Positions 42,910 to 51,787 of a stretch of 64,000 nucleotides of DNA are shown one piece after another. How positions within the stretch are numbered: position 1 is the stretch's first letter; every line of letters starts with the position of its first letter. The stretch covers positions 66,738 through 130,737 of the forward strand of contig DVNW01000004.1 in assembly GCA_018714105.1 (NCBI GenBank). Direction: 5' to 3'. Below the pieces are notes generated by a model. The model was given only the letters and a program-made list of their open reading frames with translations. It was not told where the DNA came from and did not search any database. The translations under genes were made by a program, and so were the position numbers. The stretch comes from Candidatus Faecicola pullistercoris. Its GTDB lineage: Bacteria; Bacillota; Clostridia; Christensenellales; CAG-917.

Positions 42910-44232
42910 TTACCCCTGTTCGGTCAGTTCGCCGAAAAGCGAAGCAGAACGCGACTGCGTGATTTTGACTTTTACGAATTGCCCTATTAGGTCGGCGCCG
43001 CCCTTGAAAGTTACCAGTCTGCCGCTGTCCGTCCTGCCGCACACGCACCCGTCGTGTTTGGCACTGACGTCTTCAACAAGAATTTCGTAAACGCCGCCTA
43101 TGTAAGTAAGGCTTATTTCCTTGGTTATACGGTTTTGCAGAGCGATAAGTTCTTTTATCCTCCGCTGCTTGGTCCTGAAATCGACCTGTTGCATTTCCAC
43201 GGCTTTCGTACCTTTTCTCATGGAATACACAAAGGTGAAAGCGTTGGAAAAACGCACCTTTTCGACAAGCGAAAGAGTTTGTGAAAAATCTTCTTCGGTT
43301 TCCTCGGGGAAGCCCACCATTATATCGGTGGTTATGCCGCAGTCGGGTATTTTACTGCGGATCATATCGATAAGCGAAAAATATCTTTCCCTCGTGTAAC
43401 GCCTGTTCATCTTGCGTAAGACGTCGTTGCTGCCCGCTTGCACGGGAAGATGTATGTTGTTGCAGATATTGGGATACTTAGCGATAACGTCAACCACTTC
43501 GGCGTTAAGGTCCTTCGGGTGCGAAGTCATGAATCTAATACGGAATTTGCCTTCGATTCCTGCTATTTCTTCCAGAATATAAGCAAAATCAACCGATTTG
43601 TCTTTTAAATCGTGACCGTACGAATTTACGTTCTGACCTAAAAGAGTTATTTCTTTATAACCGCTTTCCACAAGCGCCCTTACTTCGGATACGATGTCTT
43701 CGGGGTTACGGCTGCGTTCCCGCCCGCGGACGTACGGTACGATGCAGTAGCTGCAAAAATTATTGCATCCGTACATAATGTTAACCCAGGCGTTGGGATA
43801 GCTGGTACGCGTAACCGGAAGATCGTCGTTTATGGGATTGTCACAGGATACGTTCTCGTACGACTTCCTTCCTTTTTCGCGTCTTATACGGATAAAGGAC
43901 TCGAGTTTATCCAGGTTGTTTGTGCCCAATACGATATCAACATATGGATATTTTTTTCTGAAAATCTCGTCGTACCCCTTCTGCTCGGTCATACAACCCA
44001 TAACGGCGATTATAAGGTCTTTCTTTTGTTTTTTTAACGGCTTTAAAGCGCCGATATTGCCAAAGGCTCGCTTTTCGGCGGTATCGCGTATACAACAGGT
44101 ATTGAAAATTATCAGATCGGCGTCCTCGGCGGCATCGGTGGGTGTATAGCCCATGCCTTCGAGTATCCCCGCCGCTTTTTCCGACTCGTGCAGGTTCATC
44201 TGACAGCCGTAAGTTATGGTCAAGTATTTCAT
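42910..44232 (-). CDS. miaB: MiaB, tRNA-2-methylthio-N6-dimethylallyladenosine synthase
   Basis: MiaB is a radical SAM enzyme that methylthiolates i6A37 of tRNA, using MiaA's product. The 440-residue protein has the N-terminal cysteines in TYGCQMNLHESE, NTCCIRDTAE and VMGCMTEQ. The radical SAM motif is NNFCSYCIVPYVRGRERSR near 155, and a C-terminal TRAM domain follows. The ATG at 44232 is chosen because GGAG lies 5 bases before it; an ATG 11 codons earlier lies on the promoter's -10 box. First gene of the operon. Confidence 0.96.
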   Translation of the reverse strand: MKYLTITYGCQMNLHESEKAAGILEGMGYTPTDAAEDADLIIFNTCCIRDTAEKRAFGNIGALKPLKKQKKDLIIAVMGCMTEQKGYDEIFRKKYPYVDIVLGTNNLDKLESFIRIRREKGRKSYENVSCDNPINDDLPVTRTSYPNAWVNIMYGCNNFCSYCIVPYVRGRERSRNPEDIVSEVRALVESGYKEITLLGQNVNSYGHDLKDKSVDFAYILEEIAGIEGKFRIRFMTSHPKDLNAEVVDVIAKYPNICNNIHLPVQAGSNDVLRKMNRRYTRERYFSLIDMIRSKIPDCGITTDIMVGFPEETEEDFSQTLSLVEKVRFSNAFTFVYSMRKGTKAVEMQQVDFRTKQRRIKELIALQNRITKEISLTYIGGVYEILVEDVSAKHDGCVCGRTDSGRLVTFKGGADLIGQFVKVKITQSRSASLFGELTEQG

Positions 44233-44256
44233 GTCAACTCCGTAAAAACAATTATT

Positions 44257-44285
44257 ATTATACATAATAATAAAGATTATTTCAA
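44257..44285 (-). promoter_or_regulatory. Sigma-A promoter for the miaB operon
   Basis: On the minus strand TTGAAA (44285-44280), 17-base spacer, TATAAT (44262-44257). The leader before miaB is about 18 bases. Confidence 0.87.
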
Positions 44286-44340
44286 CTTTAAAAGCGGCAT
44301 AAAGTAATAATTAATTTAAAAATTAAAACAATATACAGTG

Positions 44341-46620
44341 ATGAAAACACGTAAAGCTTTTAAAATAATCGCGGCGGCAACATTAGCGGCGGTCGTGTTT
44401 GCGGCAACGGGCGGGACGCTCGTATATTTCGCAGTTACCGCAGGCGCGGAATTCGACGAAAACGCTCTTCCCGACAGCTACACTACCAGTACGGTGCTGG
44501 CAGCGGACAATACCCTTATCAAAAGTTCGGCAACGATGTCGGGAATACAGCCCGACGCCATACCGCGCAATCTCGGTGCCGCTTTCGTGGCGGCGGAAGA
44601 CAAGCGTTTTTACAATCATCGCGGCATCGATTATATACGGATAGCGGGCGCGGCGCTTAAAGACATAAAAAAACGCAGTTTTGCAGAAGGCGGTTCCACA
44701 ATCAGTCAGCAGCTTATCAAAAATACCCATCTGAGCCGCGAAAAAACCCTTGAAAGAAAACTCAAAGAGCTTAAACTGGCAACGAAACTAGAAAAGAAAT
44801 TCGATAAAAACGAAATACTCGCCATGTATCTCAACGTACTTTATTTCGGAGGAGGCATTTACGGCGTAAACCAGGCTTCGGAGGAACTGCTCGGAAAAAC
44901 GCCCGAAGAACTTACGGTCGCCGAATGCGCCATGCTGGCCGCTATAATTAAAAATCCTGCGGGTTACTCTCCCGTAAATCATCCCGAGGCCTGTAAAAAC
45001 AGACGCAATCTGATTCTGAAACTCATGCTCGATCAGGAATATATCGGCGAAAAGGAATACGCCGCCGCCTGCGCCTCTCCGCTCGGAATAAAAACCGCGC
45101 AAAAAGACTATGCCGAACTTTACGTTAATTCGGTTTACGCCGAAGCTGCCGATAAATTAGGCATAACTCCTTCCGCGGTCAAAAACGGCGGTTACGAAAT
45201 ACAGACATATTACTTGCAATCAAAGCAAAAAGCGTTGTATGAAAATCTGCACGACGGCAACCTTTACGCCCCCGGCGACAACGCGACTTACGGCGCCGCG
45301 ATTATGTGCGATAACGCCTCTAAAGGAATAAGCGCTTATTATTCCATAGACAATACTCTCGCGGGTCAGATGCGACGTCAGGGCGCAAGCGTCGTAAAAC
45401 CCCTGTTAGTATACGCTCCGTCTATGGAAATGGGAGCCGTAAGTCCGGCCACTCAGATTATGGACGAACCTGTTGACTTCGGCGGCTATGCGCCTGAAAA
45501 CTACGGCAAAAACTATTCGGGCCGCATCAGCGTAAGACAAGCCGTAAAAGAGTCAAGCAACGTCTCCGCCGTAAAAGTCATGACCTATATAACTCCCGAA
45601 AAGGCGGCGGAATACGCCGAAAAAATGAACATCAGCCTTACCGACGAAGATAAAAACCTGACTCTTGCGCTCGGCTCTACTCGGAACGGTTTTACCCTCA
45701 ACGAACTTGCGGGAGGATATCTTACGCTTGCAAACCGCGGCGAATACCTTACCCCTCAATTTATAAAAAGCATAAAAAAGAACGGAAAAACTCTGTACGA
45801 ACGTAAAACCGATTCCGTACGCGTATTCAGCGACAGCACGGCATATCTTATGACCGATATTCTCAAAGACACCGCAACGGACGGTACCGCTAAAGCCCTG
45901 CGCGTTTTGGGAATTCCGATTGCCGCAAAAACGGGTACGGCCTCGGTTAACGGCAAAAATACCGACGCCTGGTGCGCAAGTTATACGACGGAAGATACCT
46001 TGATAGTATGGCACGGCAGTAAAAACTATTCCTCGGAAACCGCCATGCCCTCGTCGGAAACGGGCGGCGCGTTTGCAACCAAAACGGCCGCGGCAATATA
46101 TAAAGAGGTATACGGCGGACGTATTTTATCGGATTTCGTCATGTCTGCGGATACGGTAATGTTAAAACTCGACAAAACGGATCTTGAAAACCAAAAAATC
46201 ACGCTTGCCTCCGAGCAAACGCCGTTGCGATATACGGTAAGCGAACTGTTCGACATCAGATACGCGCCCGATACCGTATCCCTAAACTTTACCGAACTGA
46301 AAGTCGCCAACTTGCGCCTCAGCCCATATCCGGGCGGCTGCACGGTACAATTCGAGGCTAAGCCTTTCCTTGAATACGAAATATGCAAAAATAACATTTT
46401 AGGCGACCGAATTCTGTATACGGTAACAGAGGGCGACGGAGACGTTTCGGTAAATATCGAAGATAATAATTTAAATGACTATTATATAAAAGTCGGTTTT
46501 ATAAACGACTCGGGGCAAAAAATATGCGGCGAACATCAATATCTTACCGAAAACGACGAAAATAATTCTCATTATAAAGAGAATAAAAAGAACAGACCGA
46601 AATTCTTCGGCCTGTTCTGA
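44341..46620 (+). CDS. Class A penicillin-binding protein (glycosyltransferase and transpeptidase)
   Basis: This enzyme polymerises and crosslinks peptidoglycan outside the membrane. The 759-residue product has an N-terminal anchor (about residues 10-32) and a GT51 domain with the catalytic Glu in AAEDKRFYNHRG near 84, GGSTISQQLIKN near 120, and YLNVLYFGGGIYGV. The transpeptidase has ASVVKP as the SxxK serine motif near 350, ESSNVSAVKV as SxN and KTGTAS near 530. The C-terminal 140 residues may form an extra domain. An in-frame GTG sits directly before the ATG; no Shine-Dalgarno is visible for either. The last codons overlap the thiI terminator. Confidence 0.95.
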   Translation: MKTRKAFKIIAAATLAAVVFAATGGTLVYFAVTAGAEFDENALPDSYTTSTVLAADNTLIKSSATMSGIQPDAIPRNLGAAFVAAEDKRFYNHRGIDYIRIAGAALKDIKKRSFAEGGSTISQQLIKNTHLSREKTLERKLKELKLATKLEKKFDKNEILAMYLNVLYFGGGIYGVNQASEELLGKTPEELTVAECAMLAAIIKNPAGYSPVNHPEACKNRRNLILKLMLDQEYIGEKEYAAACASPLGIKTAQKDYAELYVNSVYAEAADKLGITPSAVKNGGYEIQTYYLQSKQKALYENLHDGNLYAPGDNATYGAAIMCDNASKGISAYYSIDNTLAGQMRRQGASVVKPLLVYAPSMEMGAVSPATQIMDEPVDFGGYAPENYGKNYSGRISVRQAVKESSNVSAVKVMTYITPEKAAEYAEKMNISLTDEDKNLTLALGSTRNGFTLNELAGGYLTLANRGEYLTPQFIKSIKKNGKTLYERKTDSVRVFSDSTAYLMTDILKDTATDGTAKALRVLGIPIAAKTGTASVNGKNTDAWCASYTTEDTLIVWHGSKNYSSETAMPSSETGGAFATKTAAAIYKEVYGGRILSDFVMSADTVMLKLDKTDLENQKITLASEQTPLRYTVSELFDIRYAPDTVSLNFTELKVANLRLSPYPGGCTVQFEAKPFLEYEICKNNILGDRILYTVTEGDGDVSVNIEDNNLNDYYIKVGFINDSGQKICGEHQYLTENDENNSHYKENKKNRPKFFGLF
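46585..46618 (-). terminator. thiI terminator inside the PBP coding end
   Basis: On the minus strand AGAACAGGCCGAA (46618-46606) pairs over 13 bases, one G-U, with TTCGGTCTGTTCT (46601-46589), loop GAAT, followed by TTTTATT. The hairpin is encoded by the last codons of the convergent PBP gene. On the plus strand the wobble becomes an A-C mismatch and no T-run follows, so it acts mainly on thiI. Confidence 0.8.
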
Positions 46621-46646
46621 CTTCCCGGCGGATAAAGGCCCCGGTT

Positions 46647-47807
46647 TTATTTTACCTTTATAAGTTCGATATTTTCCATTGCTTTTGAAATAAGAGTTTC
46701 AACGTCCAGTTTGCTCTCGGCCTTTTGCGCAATTTCCACCTTAGGCCTTGTAACGGGATTTTTGGGAAGGAATACGGTACAGCAATCCTCATAAGGAAGA
46801 ATACTGGTTTCGTAAGTTCCGATATCGCGCGAAATTTTCATTATTTCGGATTTGTCCATTCCGATTAAAGGCCTGAAAACAGGCAAATTTTCTATAACGC
46901 TGTTTGTAACGGTTATACTTTGCAAGGTCTGACTGGCTACCTGCCCTAAACTTTCGCCCGTTATTACTGCGCCCGCACCCGTCTTGAAAGCAAGTCTTTC
47001 GGAAATGCGCATCATAAATCTGCGCATTACGGTAATCATAAGCTCCGCGGGACAGTTTTGATGAATGGCAAGCTGTATATCGGTAAAAGGCACTACGTAC
47101 AAATCTATTTCGGTTGCGTATTTGGATACGAGACGCGCAAGATCGACAACCTTCTGTTTTGCCATTTCGCTCGTGTAAGGCGCGCTGTGAAAATGAACGG
47201 CGTCCAGTTTCATGCCGCGTTTTGCCATCATATACCCGGCCACAGGACTGTCTATGCCGCCCGAAAGCAGCAACAATCCTTTACCCGCGGTACCTACGGG
47301 CATACCCTGAACTCCGTAAATTTTATCGGTAAACATATAGGTAACGCCGTTTTCGCGCATATCTATATACAGCTCGGTATCGTATTCGAAAAGGTTTACT
47401 TTAAGGCCTGCATTGCTTTCGAGCACGTCGCCGCCGAATTCCGAAGCAAGTTCGGTTGACGACCTGTTGATTTTTTTGTCGGCGCGGTTTACGGTAACTC
47501 TGAAAGTCCCCGATTTGTCCGCCATGAGCGAAACCGCGTTTGCGCTGACGGTTTTCATATCGGTAGTCATCTTGTAAGCAGGACTTACCGAATGTATGCC
47601 GGGAACGTGAAGCAGACAATCGAGTATGGCTTTTTCGTCGCCCGCGTCGTAATTTTCAACGTAATATCTGTTTTGCGAACGTGTCAGGACAAAATCGAAA
47701 TCCTTCAGCGCGTGCCTGATGTTTTTTACAAGTGCGGACTCGAAAAAGTACCTGTTGTTCCCTTTTAAAAATATTTCACCGAATCTTATCAAAATAATTC
47801 TGTCCAT
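46647..47807 (-). CDS. thiI: ThiI, tRNA 4-thiouridine synthetase
   Basis: ThiI activates uridine-8 of tRNA with ATP and inserts sulfur, giving s4U. The 386-residue product has an N-terminal ferredoxin-like/THUMP region (about 1-165) and the PP-loop SGGIDSPVAGYMMAKRG near residue 181. The C-terminal rhodanese domain of enteric ThiI is absent, as is usual in Bacillota, where a dedicated cysteine desulfurase supplies sulfur. Such a desulfurase is encoded 9 bases upstream, which strongly suggests the two work together. It is the last gene of the pheS operon. Confidence 0.96.
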   Translation of the reverse strand: MDRIILIRFGEIFLKGNNRYFFESALVKNIRHALKDFDFVLTRSQNRYYVENYDAGDEKAILDCLLHVPGIHSVSPAYKMTTDMKTVSANAVSLMADKSGTFRVTVNRADKKINRSSTELASEFGGDVLESNAGLKVNLFEYDTELYIDMRENGVTYMFTDKIYGVQGMPVGTAGKGLLLLSGGIDSPVAGYMMAKRGMKLDAVHFHSAPYTSEMAKQKVVDLARLVSKYATEIDLYVVPFTDIQLAIHQNCPAELMITVMRRFMMRISERLAFKTGAGAVITGESLGQVASQTLQSITVTNSVIENLPVFRPLIGMDKSEIMKISRDIGTYETSILPYEDCCTVFLPKNPVTRPKVEIAQKAESKLDVETLISKAMENIELIKVK

Positions 47808-47816
47808 AAATTCACC

Positions 47817-48950
47817 TTAAACCCTTACGAATTTTTTAAGTAATGCGTATTCCTTGTAAACCGCGTCTATAAAAAGGTCTGCATCTTTCTTTTCGGTATA
47901 ATCCGAAACACTTATTCTGATGATGCCTTCCTGAAAAGCTCTTTCTCCGACTAAAATCTTTGCCAGACGTCCCACGCCTTTTCTTGACGAGCAGGCGCTT
48001 CCAATCCCTACATAGACTCCGTATTTTTCAAGCGCGTGCATCAGAACTTCGCCGCGCACGTCCTTAAACGCAAGCAGAAGAATATGCGGGCTGTTTGCGG
48101 GAGAAACAATTCTGATATCCTTATCGTCAGATAGTTTTTGCCGCAAGTATTCTAAAATATCGCGTTTTTTATAATAATCGACCTTAAATCTTTCGGCATT
48201 GATTTCAAACGCTTTTTTCATGGCCATAATTCCGGGTACGTTTTCGGTTGCGGAGCGTATGCCCTTTTCCTGTCCACCGCCGAAAATAACGGGCGACAGA
48301 CTCACGCCTTTTCTTACGTATAAAGCCCCAACGCCTTTGGGCCCGTGAAACTTATGCGCAGAAAACGAATACATATCTACGCCGCACTCCGCTAAATTAA
48401 CGGGCGTTTTGAATACGGCCTGTACGCCGTCGGAATGAAATAGTGCGGACGGCGCTTTTTTTCTTATAAGCTTTCCGATTGCCGACAAATCGTTTACCGC
48501 ACCCGTCTCGTTGCTTACGTGCATTACCGACACGAGGCAGACTTTATCGTCCAGCATGCTTTCGAACGCCTCGATATTCAGCGAACCGTCGGAATTTACC
48601 GGGGCGAAAGTCACTTCGTATCCCCTGTTTTTCAGTTCCGTCGCACAGTTATATACGGCGCTGTGCTCGGCTTCGGATACTATAATCTTGCCGTTTTTCA
48701 TTTTTTTCGTGCACAACAGCGCTATATTGTCGGCCTCACTGCCGCTTGCGGTAAAAATAAGGTCGGCATTGTCTTCGCCTTTTAAAACCTTGATTATATA
48801 GCGTCTGCAATCGTTAAGCGCGACGGCTGTTTTCACCGAAGGAGCGTAAAGCGCCGACGGATTGAAAAATTCTTTGACCGCATATTCTTCCAGTACCTTT
48901 ACGCATTCGGGATACATAGGTGTTGTCGCGGCGTTGTCAAGATAAACCAT
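47817..48950 (-). CDS. Cysteine desulfurase (IscS/NifZ-like)
   Basis: This PLP enzyme takes sulfur from cysteine and passes it on as a persulfide. The 377-residue product opens MVYLDNAATTP and has SAHKFHGPKGVGALY near residue 200 with the PLP lysine. GIGSACSSRKG near 322 holds the catalytic cysteine on a short loop. Its place next to thiI matches Bacillus nifZ-thiI, pointing to a role in s4U rather than general iron-sulfur assembly. The ATG at 48950 is preferred to an in-frame TTG six codons earlier. It overlaps the preceding gene by 14 bases. Confidence 0.94.
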   Translation of the reverse strand: MVYLDNAATTPMYPECVKVLEEYAVKEFFNPSALYAPSVKTAVALNDCRRYIIKVLKGEDNADLIFTASGSEADNIALLCTKKMKNGKIIVSEAEHSAVYNCATELKNRGYEVTFAPVNSDGSLNIEAFESMLDDKVCLVSVMHVSNETGAVNDLSAIGKLIRKKAPSALFHSDGVQAVFKTPVNLAECGVDMYSFSAHKFHGPKGVGALYVRKGVSLSPVIFGGGQEKGIRSATENVPGIMAMKKAFEINAERFKVDYYKKRDILEYLRQKLSDDKDIRIVSPANSPHILLLAFKDVRGEVLMHALEKYGVYVGIGSACSSRKGVGRLAKILVGERAFQEGIIRISVSDYTEKKDADLFIDAVYKEYALLKKFVRV

Positions 48951-49428
48951 TTTCTCTTCCCGTAACAAAATTTTTTATAACGGCCCTGACGTAGTCGTCC
49001 GGTGAAAACGTCAGGGAAAAACCGTTGGTTTCTATAATGAAATTATTGTTGTTTCTGTCGGTATAAACAAGGCCGCTTTCGGCACGCGGAAATTCAGTTT
49101 CAGCAGAAAACCGCGTTATATCCGAATAATATATTTTTACCGACTTCTTTTTTGTTCCAAATCCGTCAAACCCGTCGGCAATAAGACAGTCGTCGGTAAC
49201 GGTATATTCGTAAACGTATATTTTGCTCAGCGCCCTCTGCCTGGCGTATATTCCGCAAATCAGACACAGCGCGGCACCCGTCAGAAAGTAATACGAAACC
49301 GAAAATGCCAAAACAAAGAACGCGGCCGCGCTTATTTTAAGCCAGAGCGATACCGAGTTAAGACGCTTTATCCGTATTACCGACTGCTTTTCCCCCAAAG
49401 GAAGGGTTTGTTTGTAATATATCTGCAT
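48937..49428 (-). CDS. Two-span membrane protein of unknown function
   Basis: The 163-residue protein has two adjacent hydrophobic segments at about residues 29-62, separated by a short turn. A soluble C-terminal part with YEYTVTDDCLIADGF and VKIYYSDITRFSAE follows. That pattern of short strands around a 'YSDI' segment resembles bacterial PH-like membrane proteins, but I cannot name a family. It starts 1 base after the mutS2 stop and overlaps the desulfurase start, so it is cotranslated with them. No function is inferred. Confidence 0.75.
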   Translation of the reverse strand: MQIYYKQTLPLGEKQSVIRIKRLNSVSLWLKISAAAFFVLAFSVSYYFLTGAALCLICGIYARQRALSKIYVYEYTVTDDCLIADGFDGFGTKKKSVKIYYSDITRFSAETEFPRAESGLVYTDRNNNNFIIETNGFSLTFSPDDYVRAVIKNFVTGRENGLS

Positions 49429-49429
49429 A

Positions 49430-51775
49430 CTATTTCAGCTTAACTATGGTCACGCCCTTTTCGCCCTCGCCGTATAAACCGTCGCGAAACTCTTTTACGG
49501 CGTAATGGCCCGAGAGCAGTTCTCTTACCGCCTTGCGTAATGCGCCCGTTCCTTTGCCGTGAACTATTCTGAGATCCTGCACTCCGGCAAGCTGCGCCTT
49601 GTCAAGAAAGTTTTCAACGTTATACAAGGCCTCTTCTACCGATTGACCTATTACGTTCACCTCGGGTTTGAACAGCGCGGTATTGAGCTCGCGCTTGCCG
49701 TCGCCCTTACTTTTCGGAGGCTGTTGAGGCGCCGCTTTGAGGCGTTTGCAGTCTTTAAGTTTTACGTTGGAAGTAACGGCACCCATTTTTAAGGTTACTT
49801 TATCTTTACTTACCGAGTGTACGATCGCCTTTGCGTTAAGCGGCACGTACAAGACCCTGTCGCCGACCTTTATTTCTCCTTCCTCTTCCTCGTCGGGATT
49901 CCTGAACTGCGACTCGCTGACGTATTCTGCCGACATGTTTTCCAGCTTCTTTTTGAGTTTTCTCGCCTCGAAAAGCGCCGCTTCGTCCGCGCGTTTTAAA
50001 AGGTCCTTCATCTGCCCGATTATCTCTTCCGCCTCGGAAACACTGTCGTCTATAAGTCTTTTGGTTTCCTTTCGGATGCTTTCGTTGATTTGCTCCGCCT
50101 TCTTTTTCAGCGCGTCGCGCTCTTCCTGCGCTCTTTTGAGTTCGAGCTCGGTCTGAGATTTGTTGATACGCGCGGTTTCGGTAAGCTTTTCGGCTTTCTG
50201 TTTCGCGCGTTCGGCAGAAAGCAAAATGTGGTTGAAATCCTTTGTTTCTTTGGATACAAGTTCTTTTGCTTTTTCGAGTATCGTAGGATTTATCCCCAGT
50301 CTTTTTGCGATATGCAAAGCGTTAGACGCCCCGGCAAGGCCTATCGTAATGCCGAAAGTGGGCGCGAAAGTCTTTGCATCGAAATCCATAGACGCGTTTT
50401 CGACGCCCTCGGTGGAAAGCCCGTATTCTTTCAGTTCGTTATAATGCGAAGTAATTATCGCGGTTGCGCCCTGCGCCTTAATATAATCCGCAATCGCAAG
50501 CGCCAGTGCGGCGCCTTCGGACGGATCCGTACCCGCACCTAGTTCGTCAAGAAGCAACAGACAGTTTTTGTCTGTTTTGTCCGTAATTTCGATTATGTTT
50601 TTAATGTGCCCGGAAAAAGTCGAAAGGCTCTGTTCTATGGACTGTTCGTCGCCTATGTCGCAGAAAACTTCCTTGAATACGGCAATCTCGGCGGCGGCAG
50701 CGGGAAGAAAGAGTCCCGACAAAGCCATAAGCGTAAACAGCCCCACAAGTTTCAGCGTTACGGTTTTTCCGCCCGTATTCGGTCCGGTAACCAGTAAAAT
50801 CCTGAATTCCTTTCCTATATAAACGGATACCGGAACGACTTTTTCCTTGTCGATAAGCGGATGACGGCCCTTTACGATATTTATATAACCGTCAGTGTTA
50901 AGCACGGGCATTACTCCGCCCATAAAACGCGAATACTTTGCCCGCGCAAAAATACCGTCCAGCGTCAGAACCGTTGCAAAATTGCAGGCTATGAAATCCG
51001 CTTCCGACGATATGCGGAATGTAAAGGCTTTAAGAATCTTTTCTATTTCCTGTTTTTCCTCGATAAGGCAGGATTTCAGTTCGTTATTGTATTCTACAAT
51101 CTGCACGGGTTCGATATAAAGAGTCTGTCCCGATGCGGACTGATCGTGCACAAGGCCGGCAATAGCGCCTTTGAATTCGGTTTTAACGGGAATTACGTAG
51201 CGGTCGCCCCTGACGGTAACAATATTGTCCTGCAAATATTTGGAATACGTCGCAGATGTGACAAACTCGTTCAGCTTGGCTTTTATGCTTTCGTTCAGCC
51301 TGCGGATTTTAGCGCGAACGGCGCGGAGTTCGGGAGATGCCTTGTCGCTCATTTCGTTATCCGACAGTATTGCCGTAAAGATATCGTCCTCGAGCTGTTT
51401 GTCGGTATACAGTCCCGAAGCGATATTTTTTATTTCGACAACGTCGGGTACTTTTTCGATACCCGCCGCAATTTCCCTGCCGACCTTCAAGACGCGCGCG
51501 ATTTTGAGAAGTTCGCCCATCGTAAGCGTGGACAAAACCTTTGCGCGTTCGAGACAGTCGGATATGTCGTCAACGGCAAAATTCGGACTGACCGAATATT
51601 CGTATAACGCTTTATCGGCCTCAAATGTCTGCGTCAGAAGCCGAGAAGCCTCGTCAAAATCTCCCTGCGGCACGAATGCGCACAGCTTACGCCCGGCCGC
51701 GGACGACGAGGTAAAGCCGGCTACTTCCGCGGCGATTTTATCGTATTCGAGAGCTTTAATACATTTACCGTTCAT
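49430..51775 (-). CDS. mutS2: MutS2, Smr-domain MutS homologue
   Basis: MutS2 acts on branched DNA and, in Bacillus, on collided ribosomes. It lacks the mismatch-binding domain of MutS. The 781-residue product has the core and clamp region, then the ATPase with TGPNTGGKTVTLK near residue 331 and LLDELGAGTDPSEGAALA near 412. A long coiled coil (about 520-620) follows. The C-terminal Smr nuclease domain has LRIVHGKGTGALRKAVRE near 742. It follows the U32 gene by 12 bases and runs straight into the next gene. Confidence 0.97.
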   Translation of the reverse strand: MNGKCIKALEYDKIAAEVAGFTSSSAAGRKLCAFVPQGDFDEASRLLTQTFEADKALYEYSVSPNFAVDDISDCLERAKVLSTLTMGELLKIARVLKVGREIAAGIEKVPDVVEIKNIASGLYTDKQLEDDIFTAILSDNEMSDKASPELRAVRAKIRRLNESIKAKLNEFVTSATYSKYLQDNIVTVRGDRYVIPVKTEFKGAIAGLVHDQSASGQTLYIEPVQIVEYNNELKSCLIEEKQEIEKILKAFTFRISSEADFIACNFATVLTLDGIFARAKYSRFMGGVMPVLNTDGYINIVKGRHPLIDKEKVVPVSVYIGKEFRILLVTGPNTGGKTVTLKLVGLFTLMALSGLFLPAAAAEIAVFKEVFCDIGDEQSIEQSLSTFSGHIKNIIEITDKTDKNCLLLLDELGAGTDPSEGAALALAIADYIKAQGATAIITSHYNELKEYGLSTEGVENASMDFDAKTFAPTFGITIGLAGASNALHIAKRLGINPTILEKAKELVSKETKDFNHILLSAERAKQKAEKLTETARINKSQTELELKRAQEERDALKKKAEQINESIRKETKRLIDDSVSEAEEIIGQMKDLLKRADEAALFEARKLKKKLENMSAEYVSESQFRNPDEEEEGEIKVGDRVLYVPLNAKAIVHSVSKDKVTLKMGAVTSNVKLKDCKRLKAAPQQPPKSKGDGKRELNTALFKPEVNVIGQSVEEALYNVENFLDKAQLAGVQDLRIVHGKGTGALRKAVRELLSGHYAVKEFRDGLYGEGEKGVTIVKLK

Positions 51776-51787
51776 ACTGCCTCAGAA

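Noticed and set aside
44233-44265. Longer N-terminus for MiaB
   Set aside because: The earlier ATG overlaps the -10 box of the promoter; the downstream ATG has a good Shine-Dalgarno.
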